From assembly GCF_023721815.1 (NCBI RefSeq), contig NZ_JAMDLI010000006.1, positions 1 to 64,000 of the forward strand: 64,000 bases of DNA, given 5' to 3'. The DNA is from Pleomorphomonas sp. JP5 (GTDB lineage Bacteria; Pseudomonadota; Alphaproteobacteria; Rhizobiales; Pleomorphomonadaceae). The notes beneath the pieces were generated by a model that was not told the DNA's origin, did not search any database, and saw only the letters and a program-made list of their open reading frames with translations. Numbering within the stretch: position 1 is the first letter of the stretch; each line of letters starts with the position of its first letter. The position numbers were made by a program, and so were the translations under genes. Positions 39,394-48,932 of this stretch are shown here, piece after piece.

Positions 39394-40548
39394 CTACTCC
39401 GCCGCGAGCGACCTGTGCAGCGACGCGGTGGCCTCGATGAAGCCGCCGCCAAGAACACGCGCTTCGTCGCCAGGGGCATCGTAGAGGACGCAGGCCTGGC
39501 CAGGGGCTATGCCCTGCTCGCCATCCAGCAGTTCCACGCCGACCCGGCCATCCTGGCGGACCAGCATCGCCGCCTGCGGCGGCCGCGACGAGCGAACCTT
39601 GGCGAACACCGTGCGGCCGCTGTCGGCCTCGGCATCGAGCGATGTGCCGCCGATCCAGTTGAGATCGCGCAGCGTCAGGCGATGGGTGATCAGCGCCTCG
39701 CGCGGGCCCACCACAACCCGCCGACTGGCGGCATCGAGGCGGATGACGAACAGCGGCTCGCCGGTGGCGACGCCCAGGCCCTTCCTCTGGCCGACGGTGA
39801 AATGAATGATGCCGGCGTGCTGGCCGAGCACCCGACCGTCCACATGCACGATATCGCCGGCCGCCGCCGCTTCCGGCTTCAGCTTCTCGATCACGTCGGC
39901 GTACCGCCCCTGCGGCACGAAGCAGATGTCCTGGCTGTCGTGCTTGTCGGCGATCTCCAGGCCGAGCTCGCGCGCGATCGCCCGCGTCTCGGGCTTGGTC
40001 AGGCCGCCGAGCGGGAAGCGCAGGAAGTCGAGCTGCTCCTGCGTGGTGGCGAACAGGAAGTAGCTCTGGTCGCGATCGAGGTCGACCGGCCGATACATGG
40101 CGCGATGCCCGTCCACGAGGCGCGAGCGCACGTAGTGGCCGGTGGCCAGCGCCTGGGCGCCGAGATTGCGCGCCGTATCCAGGAGGTCGGAGAACTTGAC
40201 CGTCTGGTTGCAGGCGACGCAGGGCACCGGCGTCTCGCCGGCGATATAGCTCTCGGCGAAGCGATCGATCACCGCCTCGCGGAACCGGCTCTCGTAGTCG
40301 AGCACATAATGAGGAATGCCGAGCCGCGCCGCCACGTCGCGGGCGTCGTGAATGTCCTGGCCGGCGCAGCAGGCGCCCTTGCGGTGGATCGCCTCGCCAT
40401 GATCGTAGAGTTGCAGCGTCACGCCGACGACGTCGTAGCCCTCGCGTTTCAGAACACCGGCAACGACGGATGAATCGACGCCGCCGGACATGGCGACGAC
40501 GACACGGGTGTCCTCAGGGCGGCCTTCGAGATCGAGAGAGTTCAGCAT
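39394..40548 (-). CDS. mnmA: tRNA-specific 2-thiouridylase
   Basis: A 384-residue MnmA with the PP-loop SGGVDSSV, the catalytic cysteines in [11 protein letters not shown] and [11 protein letters not shown], and the C-terminal barrel GQRKGLGV. It installs the 2-thio group on U34 of Lys, Glu and Gln tRNAs using ATP and persulfide sulfur. The start at 40548 (MLNSLDLEG) gives the normal length; 18 upstream codons are open. It is divergent from fliK. Confidence 0.96.
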   Translation of the reverse strand: MLNSLDLEGRPEDTRVVVAMSGGVDSSVVAGVLKREGYDVVGVTLQLYDHGEAIHRKGACCAGQDIHDARDVAARLGIPHYVLDYESRFREAVIDRFAESYIAGETPVPCVACNQTVKFSDLLDTARNLGAQALATGHYVRSRLVDGHRAMYRPVDLDRDQSYFLFATTQEQLDFLRFPLGGLTKPETRAIARELGLEIADKHDSQDICFVPQGRYADVIEKLKPEAAAAGDIVHVDGRVLGQHAGIIHFTVGQRKGLGVATGEPLFVIRLDAASRRVVVGPREALITHRLTLRDLNWIGGTSLDAEADSGRTVFAKVRSSRPPQAAMLVRQDGRVGVELLDGEQGIAPGQACVLYDAPGDEARVLGGGFIEATASLHRSLAAE

Positions 40549-40790
40549 GGCGTCTTTCCGGCGGAATGGCTGGGTCCGGCGCTTCCGGCCCGCTCCGCTC
40601 ACAACTCGTTCCTAATAGCCGCTTTGCTCGTGAAGCTCCAGAGGTGCGCCGGCATGGCTGGGTCAATTCTGCCGAGTAGCGGCAAAGCTTGCCGACCAAA
40701 CGGACTCCACCCCCAGCGAGCCCATATGCGGATAGCGAAGAAATATGCTTTATTACAACAGGTTACGGCTCGCCTCGCCGTCAGGCTACT

Positions 40791-40806
40791 TGGCCCTCCG
40801 CTTGCA
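40791..40806 (+). promoter_or_regulatory. Sigma-54 promoter of fliK-flgD
   Basis: TGGCCCTCCGCTTGCA has GG (40792-40793) and GC (40804-40805) ten bases apart and an intact TTGCA -12 element. Transcription would start near 40817, about 35 bases before the fliK ATG. FlbD, encoded at 49.3 kb, is the obvious activator by analogy with Caulobacter. Confidence 0.75.
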
Positions 40807-40851
40807 CACATAACGGCAGATCGAGTTGTCTTGCGTGTAACGGATCCATCC

Positions 40852-43125
40852 ATGGCCACTGTCGCTCCCGTCCAGACGCTTCCCCAGCCCGCCCCGCCGG
40901 CGCCGTCGACCACGGCGGCCACAGCCGTCACGCGGGGCGTCGACAACGACTTCCGCGACATGGTGGCCGAGGCGACCGACCGCGAACCCTCGACCCCGCC
41001 CGCCCGCGACACCAGCGCGTCGCAACGGCCCGAGCGGATCGAGCGCACGGACCGGGCAGAGCGTACCGATCGCACCGAAGGGAGCCGTCGCGCCGACACG
41101 ACGCCCAGTCGCCGAAGCGATCGCGACGACCGTGCGGATCGCAAGAACAATTCCTCAGAGCAGCGAACCGACGCCGCGCCCGGTCGGCGCGCCAATCGTG
41201 GTGAAGCCGCCGCGCCCGTCCGCAAGACAACCAATACCGCCAGCAAGGATGTCGACACCGACCAGAGCAAGGACACCGCGACCGATACGACTGCCGCTGT
41301 CGCGCAGGCCGTGCCGACCGCCGTGCCGGTCGAAGCGCCCACCTTCTTCTCGGACGACGCCGCTCCGCAGGCCGAAGGCGAAGCCGCTGCCGCCATCGCC
41401 TCGGCGACCGCCGCCGCCAAGCCGGCCAGTGAAGCGCCCGCCGCCTCAACCGCCGGCGAAGAGTTCAAGCAGGCCCTCGCCGACGCCATCAAGGACGCCA
41501 CGAGCGAGACGGAAACGGTGGAACTGCCGAACACGGCGCCCAAGGAAGACGGTGACAAGACGGACGCGAAAGCGGCCGCTTCCGACGCCGTTCCCTCCGC
41601 CACCAAGGCCGACACGCCCGCCAAGCCGATGAGCGAAGCCGCCAAGGCCATGGCCGCCGCCATGGACAAGGCAACGGCCGCCGCCACGGCGCCGCAGACC
41701 GCCACGGCCCCAGCCGTTACGGCACCCGCCCCTGTCGCACCGGCCGCAACCGGTCCGGCCGTCATCGCCGCCGACGACGCGATCACGACCGTCGCCGACG
41801 CACCCGTGGTGACGACCACGGCCAAGATGCCCGAACAGTCGGCGCCGGTACCGCCCCAGGCCGCCGATGCCGACGCGGCAAAGCCGGCGACCGACCAGCC
41901 CAAGCCGACCGTCGACATGACATCGACGCAGAAGCCGGCGACCGAGACCGCCAAGGCGTCGCCCGCCGTCGACACCGCCCCGCAGCCGTCCGCGACCAAG
42001 ACCGCCGCTCCGGTCGTCGAGGCGCCGAAGGCTGCTCCCGCACCGCAGCCGGTCGATGGCGACGTCGCCGACACCTCCAAGCCGTCGGTCGTCGATGCCG
42101 CGCCGCGCACCGACGCGCCCGCCGCCGCCAAGCCGACCGCAGTCGCCGACAAGCCCGCGGCGCCCCAGGCCGCCAGCGCCGATGTCGATGCCGCTCCCGC
42201 CGATGATGGCGTCCAGCAGACCCCGACGACGCGCGCCCCGACGACGCTGCCGTCAAATGCCCCGACCGTCGCGGCCAGCGCCGCCACCGGCGCTGCGACT
42301 GCCGATGTCGCCATTGATGAAGTCGCCGCCACGGCCAATGTCGTCGCAGCCGCCGGGGTCAAGCCCACGGCCGCCAGCACCGGTGCCGACAAGCAGACCG
42401 AGCCGACGGAAACCTCCGGCGAGCGCACCACGGCCAGCGACAAGGGAGCAGCCCCCAATCAGGCTGCCGACAACGGGTTGGCCAAGGCCAAGACGGTGGG
42501 CGGCGTCTCCAACGCGGCCCGCGCCTTTGCCGATCGCATGCGCGACGTCAGCTCCGGCGCCACCCAATCCGACAGCACCACCCAGACCGCCACGCTGCCG
42601 GCCGCCCAGACGAGCACCGTCGCCGCCACGACCCACACCGCCGCCGCGACGGCCACGGCAGCCGCGGTCAAGCTCCACGACGTCGGAACGACCATCGTTC
42701 GCCACGTCAAGGCCGGCGAGACCAGCTTCTCCGTCCGCCTCGACCCGGCCGAGCTGGGCAAGGTCGACGTGAAGGTCGACTTCTCCGCCGATGGCAGCGC
42801 CAAGGCCCATCTCGTCGTCGAGCGCCGCGACACCTTCGAGGCGCTGCATCGCGACACGCGCCACATCGAGCAGACGCTGCGCGATGCCGGCTTCGAGGTA
42901 AAGGACGGTTCGGTGTCCCTGTCGATGCGCCAGGACGGCAACCAGCAGGACCGCGCCGCCTTCGCGCGCCAGGACCAGCAACAGCAGCAGCAACAACAGC
43001 AGCAGGCCCGTCAGGCCCAGGCGGACAACCAGGCCCGGACCAGGGCCGAGGACGACGCCAGGGCGACGATCGTTCCCGGCGCCTACCGCCCGCAGGGCGA
43101 CGGCCGCATTGATATCCGCGTCTGA
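40852..43125 (+). CDS. fliK: Flagellar hook-length control protein FliK
   Basis: A 757-residue protein. About 600 residues of low-complexity Ala/Thr/Pro/Asp-rich sequence act as the molecular ruler. The conserved Flg_hook domain follows (about 610-690), with FSVRLDPAELGKVDVKVDF and VERRDTFEALHRD, and then a Gln-rich tail with a run of about ten Gln near 43000. FliK sets hook length and switches export specificity. The ATG at 40852 has only a weak ribosome-binding site, but it lies downstream of the sigma-54 promoter; the frame is open further upstream through that promoter. Confidence 0.88.
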   Translation: MATVAPVQTLPQPAPPAPSTTAATAVTRGVDNDFRDMVAEATDREPSTPPARDTSASQRPERIERTDRAERTDRTEGSRRADTTPSRRSDRDDRADRKNNSSEQRTDAAPGRRANRGEAAAPVRKTTNTASKDVDTDQSKDTATDTTAAVAQAVPTAVPVEAPTFFSDDAAPQAEGEAAAAIASATAAAKPASEAPAASTAGEEFKQALADAIKDATSETETVELPNTAPKEDGDKTDAKAAASDAVPSATKADTPAKPMSEAAKAMAAAMDKATAAATAPQTATAPAVTAPAPVAPAATGPAVIAADDAITTVADAPVVTTTAKMPEQSAPVPPQAADADAAKPATDQPKPTVDMTSTQKPATETAKASPAVDTAPQPSATKTAAPVVEAPKAAPAPQPVDGDVADTSKPSVVDAAPRTDAPAAAKPTAVADKPAAPQAASADVDAAPADDGVQQTPTTRAPTTLPSNAPTVAASAATGAATADVAIDEVAATANVVAAAGVKPTAASTGADKQTEPTETSGERTTASDKGAAPNQAADNGLAKAKTVGGVSNAARAFADRMRDVSSGATQSDSTTQTATLPAAQTSTVAATTHTAAATATAAAVKLHDVGTTIVRHVKAGETSFSVRLDPAELGKVDVKVDFSADGSAKAHLVVERRDTFEALHRDTRHIEQTLRDAGFEVKDGSVSLSMRQDGNQQDRAAFARQDQQQQQQQQQQARQAQADNQARTRAEDDARATIVPGAYRPQGDGRIDIRV

Positions 43126-43148
43126 GTATCGAGTATCAGGAGACCATC

Positions 43149-43811
43149 ATGAGCGTTTCTGGTGTCAGTTCCTCCTCTGGTAGCGGCAGTAGCGCCTCGG
43201 CGGCGACCAACTCGCTGACGTCCAACTACACCACGTTCCTGACGCTGCTCACCACGCAGCTCAAGACGCAGAGCCCGCTGTCCCCGATGGACGTCAACAA
43301 CTTCACCCAGCAGCTCGTCCAGTATTCGGCGGTCGAGCAGCAGATGCAGACCAACGCCAACCTTCAGGCGATGATGGACACGCTGACCTCCAGCGCCGCG
43401 CTCCAGCTCGTCAACTACGTCGGCAAGTCGGTGACCGCCTATTCCGACACGACCAAGATGAACGGTGGCGAGGCCAACTGGACCATCAACTCCTCGGCCG
43501 CCGCCAAGGAAGCCAACGTCACCATCACCGACGAGAACGGCGCCGTCGTCTACCAGGGCACCACCGATCTTGAGATTGGCCAGAACACTTTTACCTGGGA
43601 TGGCAAGGGCACGCCCTCCGGCGACTACAGCGCCTCGACCAGCCCCTTCTCGATTTCCGTCTCCGGCGTCGACGACAGTGGCAAGAAGATCAGCATCACC
43701 ACCGAGGTCACCGGCAAGGTGCAGGCGGTCGACACCTCCTCGGCCCAGCCCTACATCAAGGTCAACGGTCGCCTGCTCCCGCTGTCGGCTCTGACCGAAG
43801 TGAGCGAGTGA
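43149..43811 (+). CDS. flgD: Flagellar hook assembly scaffold FlgD
   Basis: A 220-residue hook-cap protein with the N-terminal FlgD signature (YTTFLTLLTTQLKTQSPLSP, then NNFTQQLVQYSAVEQQ) and a C-terminal FlgD-Ig/Tudor-like domain containing FTWDGKGTPSGDY. It caps the growing hook and is later removed. AGGAG lies seven bases before the ATG and the gene follows fliK by 23 bp, so they share the sigma-54 promoter. Confidence 0.95.
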   Translation: MSVSGVSSSSGSGSSASAATNSLTSNYTTFLTLLTTQLKTQSPLSPMDVNNFTQQLVQYSAVEQQMQTNANLQAMMDTLTSSAALQLVNYVGKSVTAYSDTTKMNGGEANWTINSSAAAKEANVTITDENGAVVYQGTTDLEIGQNTFTWDGKGTPSGDYSASTSPFSISVSGVDDSGKKISITTEVTGKVQAVDTSSAQPYIKVNGRLLPLSALTEVSE

Positions 43812-43836
43812 TCCAGGACGCACTCCGATCCCTTAG

Positions 43837-43873
43837 AAGCCGCCGTGGGCGATCGACGTCGACGGCGGCTTCG
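43837..43873. terminator. Bidirectional terminator after flgD
   Basis: An 11-bp perfect stem GAAGCCGCCGT/ACGGCGGCTTC with a 15-base loop lies between the convergent flgD and HExxH-protein genes. GTTGTCTCTC follows on the plus strand. Confidence 0.7.
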
Positions 43874-43895
43874 TTGTCTCTCGCCGCGACGCAAC

Positions 43896-44558
43896 TCATG
43901 AGACCAGACCGCTTCGTCGAGCCGCCTCGATGACGGTGGAGGCAGGAACGTCGATCCATGTCGCGGCATCGGCGTCGCCGACCTCGGCCAGCCATGCGCC
44001 GACCATGTCGTAGCCCAGGCTGTAGCCGAGCCAGCGCGGGTAAGGTCCCCGTCCATGGAACCAGGCGGCGTGGTCGTAGTCGTCCTCCTCCAGCCGGCTC
44101 GATGCGACGGGAGCGCTGCGCAAGTCGTCTCCCGACACCGCCCGTTCCCAGGGCTCCGGATCGCTACCGAGCAGCCTGACGACAAACCGTCCAGCCAGCC
44201 CTTCGCTGACCAGGGCTTCACCCAGCGTCCAGCCGTACCCTGGCCCCGCCATGCGCATGCAGTGTTGGACCTCGTGAAGGATCTGGCGCCGAAGCGCTCC
44301 ATCACGAAGGCTGCGCTCGAAGTTGGGATTGTCGGGATCGAGGGTCATCGCGAACAGGGTGTCGCGATAGGCATGGCCCACCATGCCCAATTCGGGGATC
44401 GTCCCACCCGCCAGCCGCTCAACGAGAATGTCGAGGCGTGGAGGGGCGACGAAGCCGGCGAGGGACCGGTAGGCCGCCTCGAAGCCATCCAGGATGGCCG
44501 CGCGATGGCGCTCCAGATCGCCCGACGCTTCGAGCCAGTGCACCGACCAGTTGTCCAT
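43896..44558 (-). CDS. DUF2268-like predicted zinc protease
   Basis: A 220-residue protein with the zinc-protease motif HEVQH (residues 95-99) and a downstream glutamate-rich helix (TLGEALVSEGLAGRF) that could give the third ligand. This fits the DUF2268/gluzincin type. Substrate and role are unknown. There is no signal peptide, so it is probably cytoplasmic. The start at 44558 (MDNWSVHW) follows GGGGGA; nine upstream codons are open. It stands alone between the flagellar genes on the other strand. Confidence 0.72.
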   Translation of the reverse strand: MDNWSVHWLEASGDLERHRAAILDGFEAAYRSLAGFVAPPRLDILVERLAGGTIPELGMVGHAYRDTLFAMTLDPDNPNFERSLRDGALRRQILHEVQHCMRMAGPGYGWTLGEALVSEGLAGRFVVRLLGSDPEPWERAVSGDDLRSAPVASSRLEEDDYDHAAWFHGRGPYPRWLGYSLGYDMVGAWLAEVGDADAATWIDVPASTVIEAARRSGLVS

Positions 44559-44825
44559 GGGTCCCCCGCGACTGAAACACTCCACCCACGATCCAGGTCC
44601 GCCGCCATGCCGAGTAAGTGGTTTTCCCAGTCAGCAGACTTCGTTGCATGATGCCACCGCCCCTCGGGCGGAAATACGGCGAACATGGCAAAGAAGATGC
44701 GTCCGTTAATCATTCGACGGGCAACGCAGGTCTTTTCCGCCACCGAACGGCCCAATTCCTAAAGCGCAGGAAACATCGGGCTTTCTCCAAGTCGTTCAAA
44801 ATCTTACTGAATTCTTGCGATTGAA

Positions 44826-44840
44826 TTAGGCGTTTTTTAA
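44826..44840 (+). promoter_or_regulatory. CtrA-like box upstream of sciP
   Basis: TTAG-N7-TTAA is one base from the CtrA consensus TTAA-N7-TTAA. It lies about 52 bp before the sciP start. In Caulobacter sciP is CtrA-activated. The match alone is weak evidence in AT-rich sequence. Confidence 0.45.
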
Positions 44841-44891
44841 ACGGCTTGATTTAGGATGCTCTCCTGAAGGTCAGATTTGTGTGAGAGTAGA

Positions 44892-45167
44892 ATGACCGAG
44901 CAGATGCGTCCGCGCGTAAAATACGTCATAGGCCCCGATGGGAGTCCGTTGACGATTGCCGATTTGCCGCCTGAGGGTACTCAGCGTTGGGTGATCCGCC
45001 GAAAGGCAGAGGTCGTCGCCGCCGTTCGCGGTGGACTCCTATCGCTGGAAGAAGCCTGCAAGCGCTATACCCTAACCGTCGAGGAATTCCTGTCCTGGCA
45101 GCAGTCCATCGACAAGCATGGGCTCGCCGGCCTCAGGGCCACGCGCGTTCAGCAATATCGTCCCTGA
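44892..45167 (+). CDS. sciP: CtrA inhibitor SciP
   Basis: A 91-residue DUF1153 protein almost diagnostic for SciP, with VKYVIGPDGSPLTIADLPP, RWVIRRKAEVVAAVRGGLLS, and the helix-turn-helix LEEACKRYTLTVEEFLSWQ. SciP binds CtrA-dependent promoters and CtrA itself and blocks transcription in the swarmer/G1 phase, linking the cell cycle to flagellar genes. The ATG at 44892 follows GAGAG; a GTG at 44877 is less likely. A terminator follows the gene. Confidence 0.95.
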   Translation: MTEQMRPRVKYVIGPDGSPLTIADLPPEGTQRWVIRRKAEVVAAVRGGLLSLEEACKRYTLTVEEFLSWQQSIDKHGLAGLRATRVQQYRP

Positions 45168-45194
45168 GCGGGACTTCAGAACGTCACTTTCGAG

Positions 45195-45233
45195 GGGCGG
45201 CCGGTCCGGACGGATCGGCCGCCCTTGCCTTTT
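45195..45233 (+). terminator. Intrinsic terminator after sciP
   Basis: A 9-bp GC stem GGGCGGCCG/CGGCCGCCC with a 12-base loop is followed directly by TTGCCTTTT, the usual form of an intrinsic terminator. It separates sciP from the fliF operon. Confidence 0.8.
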
Positions 45234-45340
45234 GCGACACTTTTTGACCACACCCGGCAAAAAATGCCGTGAATAATGCAAATCTTCATAAACCGGTTCC
45301 GGCGGATTTCCGCCAATCCCGCCAGATCGCCCGCCGAGCG

Positions 45341-45356
45341 TTAATAACTTGTTTAC
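45341..45356 (+). promoter_or_regulatory. CtrA-like box upstream of fliF
   Basis: TTAA-N7-TTTAC is close to the full CtrA box TTAA-N7-TTAAC and lies 82 bp before the fliF start. The fliF operon of Caulobacter is an early flagellar operon under CtrA. Binding here is inferred. Confidence 0.5.
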
Positions 45357-45437
45357 CATAAGCGTGTGGAAATAATTGCCGCGTTGGTCCACGGCGGCGA
45401 TGACGATTCATGCCGTGTCGAACAATGGGGAATCGGT

Positions 45438-47150
45438 GTGGGTGGATTTGGAGAATTCTTGAAGACCTTGGGGCCAAGCCGGCTGGCGGCGATGGGTGCC
45501 GTCGCGCTCGGCCTCATCGGCTTCTTCGTCTTCATCGTGCTCCGCTTCTCGGCCATCCAGCAGGTGCCGCTCTACACCGGCCTCAGCATGGGCGACTCGG
45601 CGGCCATCGCCCAGCAGCTCACCTCGGCCGGCACCGCCTTCACGATGAAGGACAACGGCACCACCATCCTGGTCGACGAAACCAAGCTCGACGAGACGCG
45701 CATGACGCTCGCCCAGCAGGGCCTGCCGGCCGGCGACAGCGTGGGCTACGAGATCTTCGACAAGACCGATGCGCTCGGCACCACCTCCTTCGTGCAGTCG
45801 GTCAACGCGCTGCGCGCTCTCGAGGGCGAGCTGTCGCGCACCATCCGCACCATCCGGCAGGTCGATCAGGCCCGCGTCCATCTCGTGCTGCCGGAAAAGC
45901 AGCTGTTCAAGAAGGACGAGCAGAAGCCCACGGCCTCCATCGTCCTAAAGACGCGCGGCACACTCGACCCCGGCCAGATCCGCGCCATCCAGCACCTCGT
46001 CGGTTCCGCCGTTCCCGGCCTCGACCCCTCGCGCATTTCGGTGGTCGACGAGACCGGTCGCCTGCTGGCCCAGGGCAGCGGCGACGAGGGCAGTGCCGCC
46101 TTCCTTGCCACCAGCGCCGACGAGCGCACCGCCGCCTACCAGACCCAGGTGGAAAATCGCGTCCGCGACATCGTCGAGAGCGTGGTCGGCGCCGGCCGCG
46201 CCCGCGTCCGCGTCGCCGCCGAGCTCGACTTCAACCGCATCCAGGAAACGCAGGACACCTACGACCCCAACGGTCAGGTCGTCCGCTCCACCCAGACGCG
46301 CGAGGAAAAGTCGCTGAGCCAGGACAATCAGGGCAACCCGCCCGTCACGGCCGGCAACCAGATTCCCAATGCCAACCAGGGCCAGAACGCCCAGGGCACC
46401 TCGCAGACCTCCGACAATGCCCAGACCACCGAAGAGACGGTCAACTACGAGATTTCCAAGGTCACGCGGACCCAGGTGACCGAAGTCGGCGGCGTCAAAC
46501 GCCTGTCCGTCGCCGTGCTGGTGGACGGTCGCTACACGCCCGACGCCAACGGCGTCATGGTCTACGCGCCGCGTGCGCAGCCCGAGCTCGACCAGATCAC
46601 CGCGCTGGTGCGCACCGCCATGGGCTTCGACGACAAGCGCGGCGACCAGTTGCAGGTGGTCAACTTGCAGTTCGCCGACAGCCCGCCCACCCCGGCCGAC
46701 TTCGCCACGACGCCCGCCTCGATGTTCGACTTCTCGCGCGAAGACATCATGCGCTTCGCCGAGATGGGCGTGCTGATCCTGGTGACGCTCCTGGTGCTTC
46801 TCTTCGCCGTCCGTCCGCTGATCCGCCGCATCCTCGGCTCGGACATCGACGCCGAAACGCTGCCGGCCATCACCTCGGCCCTGAGCGAAGCCGCCGCCGC
46901 CGGCCGCGGCGCGGTGACGGTGGTGCTCAACCCGGACGGCAAGCCGGTGGTTCTCGGCCCCGATGGGCTCGAGACCCCCGCCGAAACGGCCGAGCTACCC
47001 GCCCCGCCCTCCGACACCCGCATCGAGGATGCCAAGGCGCAGGGCGCCCAGCAGCTCGATCAGGTGCGCAAGGTGGGCGATCTCGTCGCCGACAATCCCA
47101 ACGAGGCGGCGATCATCATTCGCAACTGGCTGTCGGAGGTTCCCGCGTAA
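45438..47150 (+). CDS. fliF: Flagellar M-ring protein FliF
   Basis: A 570-residue MS-ring protein with one membrane helix near the N-terminus (about 14-33) and one near 443-463. The periplasmic ring-building domains contain QQVPLYTGLSMGDSAAIAQQL, the RVHLVLPE segment and VNYEISKVTRTQV. The cytoplasmic end (LVADNPNEAAIIIRNWL) binds FliG. GTG at 45438 follows GGGGA and gives the alphaproteobacterial N-terminus GGFGEFLKTLGPSRLAAMG; GTG at 45366 would add 24 unrelated residues. It is first in the operon fliF-fliG-fliH-fliN-flbD. Confidence 0.95.
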   Translation: MGGFGEFLKTLGPSRLAAMGAVALGLIGFFVFIVLRFSAIQQVPLYTGLSMGDSAAIAQQLTSAGTAFTMKDNGTTILVDETKLDETRMTLAQQGLPAGDSVGYEIFDKTDALGTTSFVQSVNALRALEGELSRTIRTIRQVDQARVHLVLPEKQLFKKDEQKPTASIVLKTRGTLDPGQIRAIQHLVGSAVPGLDPSRISVVDETGRLLAQGSGDEGSAAFLATSADERTAAYQTQVENRVRDIVESVVGAGRARVRVAAELDFNRIQETQDTYDPNGQVVRSTQTREEKSLSQDNQGNPPVTAGNQIPNANQGQNAQGTSQTSDNAQTTEETVNYEISKVTRTQVTEVGGVKRLSVAVLVDGRYTPDANGVMVYAPRAQPELDQITALVRTAMGFDDKRGDQLQVVNLQFADSPPTPADFATTPASMFDFSREDIMRFAEMGVLILVTLLVLLFAVRPLIRRILGSDIDAETLPAITSALSEAAAAGRGAVTVVLNPDGKPVVLGPDGLETPAETAELPAPPSDTRIEDAKAQGAQQLDQVRKVGDLVADNPNEAAIIIRNWLSEVPA

Positions 47151-48215
47151 ATGGCTCTGTCCCCGACCGCGCTCGTTGCCAAAGGCAACACGCTCACCAT
47201 CTCTTCCGAGGGCGAACACCGCGCGATGAACGGCGCCGAAAAGGCCGCCGTCATGATGCTGGCCCTCGGCGATCGCTACGGCGGCCCCATCTGGAAGCTA
47301 CTCGACGAGATCGAGATCAAGCAGCTGTCCGTCGCCATGTCCAAGCTCGGGCCGATCACCCCAAGCATGCTCGACGACCTGATGATCGAGTTCGTCACCC
47401 GCGTCTCGTCCTCCGGCGCCCTTCTCGGCAACTACGACACCACCGAGCGCCTGCTGCTCGCGGTGCTGCCGCAGGACAAGGTCAACGCCATCATGGACGA
47501 GATCCGCGGCCCTGCCGGCCGCAACATGTGGGAGAAGCTCTCCAACGTTCAGGAGAACGTGCTCGCCAACTATCTGAAGAACGAGTATCCGCAGACCGTC
47601 GCCGTCGTCCTCTCCAAGATCAACTCCGATCACGCGGCGCGCGTCTTGGCCAAGCTGCCCGACGAGTTCGCCCTCGAAGTCGTCGACCGCATGCTGAAGA
47701 TGGAGTCGGTGCAGAAGGACATCCTCGAAAAGGTCGAGCAGACGCTGCGCGTCGAGTTCATGTCCAACCTGACCAACACCCAGCGCCGCGACGCCCACGA
47801 GCTGATGGCCGAGATCTTCAACTCCTTCGACCGCAACACCGAGGCGAAGTTCATCGCCGCCCTCGAGGAGCACAACCGCGACGCCGCCGACCGCATCAAG
47901 GCGCTGATGTTCACCTTCGACGACCTCGGCAAGCTCGACGCCGGCGCCATCCAGACGCTGCTCCGCCAGGTGGAGAAGGACAAGCTCGCCATGGCGCTGA
48001 AGGGCGCCAAGGAGGGCGTGCGCGACTTCTTCTTCGCCAACATGTCGGCCCGCGCCTCCGCCATGCTGAAGGAAGACATGGATGCCATGGGCGCCGTGCG
48101 TCTGCGCGACGTCGACGACGCCCAGGCAGCCCTCATCAATCTCGCCAAGGATCTCGCCGCCAAGGGCGAGATCATGATTTCCAAGAACAAGGGCGAAGAC
48201 GAACTGGTCATGTGA
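47151..48215 (+). CDS. fliG: Flagellar motor switch protein FliG
   Basis: A 354-residue rotor protein with the three FliG domains in order: N-terminal ([15 protein letters not shown]), middle (with the EHPQ-like region [14 protein letters not shown]), and the C-terminal torque-generating domain ([15 protein letters not shown] with charged helices). It couples stator force to rotor turning and links to FliF and FliM/FliN. The ATG directly abuts the fliF stop; ATG at 47226 is an alternative start. Confidence 0.96.
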   Translation: MALSPTALVAKGNTLTISSEGEHRAMNGAEKAAVMMLALGDRYGGPIWKLLDEIEIKQLSVAMSKLGPITPSMLDDLMIEFVTRVSSSGALLGNYDTTERLLLAVLPQDKVNAIMDEIRGPAGRNMWEKLSNVQENVLANYLKNEYPQTVAVVLSKINSDHAARVLAKLPDEFALEVVDRMLKMESVQKDILEKVEQTLRVEFMSNLTNTQRRDAHELMAEIFNSFDRNTEAKFIAALEEHNRDAADRIKALMFTFDDLGKLDAGAIQTLLRQVEKDKLAMALKGAKEGVRDFFFANMSARASAMLKEDMDAMGAVRLRDVDDAQAALINLAKDLAAKGEIMISKNKGEDELVM

Positions 48216-48245
48216 CCCTCGTCTCGCGCTCAGGAGTTTACGCCT

Positions 48246-48932
48246 ATGGCGGCACCGGCCCGCTTCCTGTTCGACAACGACTTCTCGGCCCCCTCCGGGC
48301 GCGCCGAGGCCGTGCCGGCGACCGTGATGATTCCCGAGCCGGAGCATCTTCAGCGGCTCGCCGAGGCGGAGGCCGCCGCCTACGAACGCGGTCTTTCCGC
48401 CGGCCGGGAGACCGCCGAGGCGCAGGCGGCCGATCGCACCGCCCGCGAGGCCACGCGCCTGTCCGACGAGGCGCAGCGCCTCGCCAGCGCCGCCCAGTCC
48501 ATCCTCGCCGTGCTCGACACCGAGCGGGTGCGCATCGAAGCCGACGCCATGCGCCTCGCCGAGACCGTGGCGATCAAGATCGCCGGATCGCTCGTCGAGC
48601 GGCAGCCGCGCGAGCGCATCCTCGCCCTGCTCGAAGAGTGCTTCGCCCCGCTGCGGGCCGCGCCGCACCTGGTCATCCGCCTGTCCGACGTCGACGCCGA
48701 ACCGATCCAGAACGAGCTGAAGCGCCTCGTCTCCGATCGCGGCTTCGAAGGCCGCCTCGTGGTGATGGGCGAGCCCGGCATGGCGCGCGGCGACTGCCGT
48801 ATCGAATGGGCTGACGGCGGCATCGTGCTCGACCACGCCGCCATCGTCGCCGACATCGAGGCGGCGATCGCCCGCCACCTGCCGGTCGAGGGGCCGGCCG
48901 ACCACACTTCCACGAGCGGAGACGCCACATGA
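48246..48932 (+). CDS. fliH: Flagellar export regulator FliH (FlbE-like)
   Basis: A 228-residue protein rich in Ala and Glu with a predicted coiled coil (about 40-95) and a FliH-like C-terminal domain (ETVAIKIAGSLVERQP, MARGDCRIEWADGGIVLD). It probably regulates the FliI ATPase. The position between fliG and fliN matches the flbE gene of the Caulobacter fliF operon. Its end overlaps fliN by four bases (ATGA). Confidence 0.85.
   Translation: MAAPARFLFDNDFSAPSGRAEAVPATVMIPEPEHLQRLAEAEAAAYERGLSAGRETAEAQAADRTAREATRLSDEAQRLASAAQSILAVLDTERVRIEADAMRLAETVAIKIAGSLVERQPRERILALLEECFAPLRAAPHLVIRLSDVDAEPIQNELKRLVSDRGFEGRLVVMGEPGMARGDCRIEWADGGIVLDHAAIVADIEAAIARHLPVEGPADHTSTSGDAT

Noticed and set aside
40690-40715. 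A second sigma-54-like match upstream of fliK near the GGGTCAATTCTGCC region
   Set aside because: The GG-GC spacing is nine, not ten, bases, and the match at 40791 is much better.
45410-48814. A 1134-codon plus-strand frame overlapping fliF, fliG and fliH
   Set aside because: It is the +1 shadow of three bona fide flagellar genes, with Arg/Ala/Gly-rich noise.
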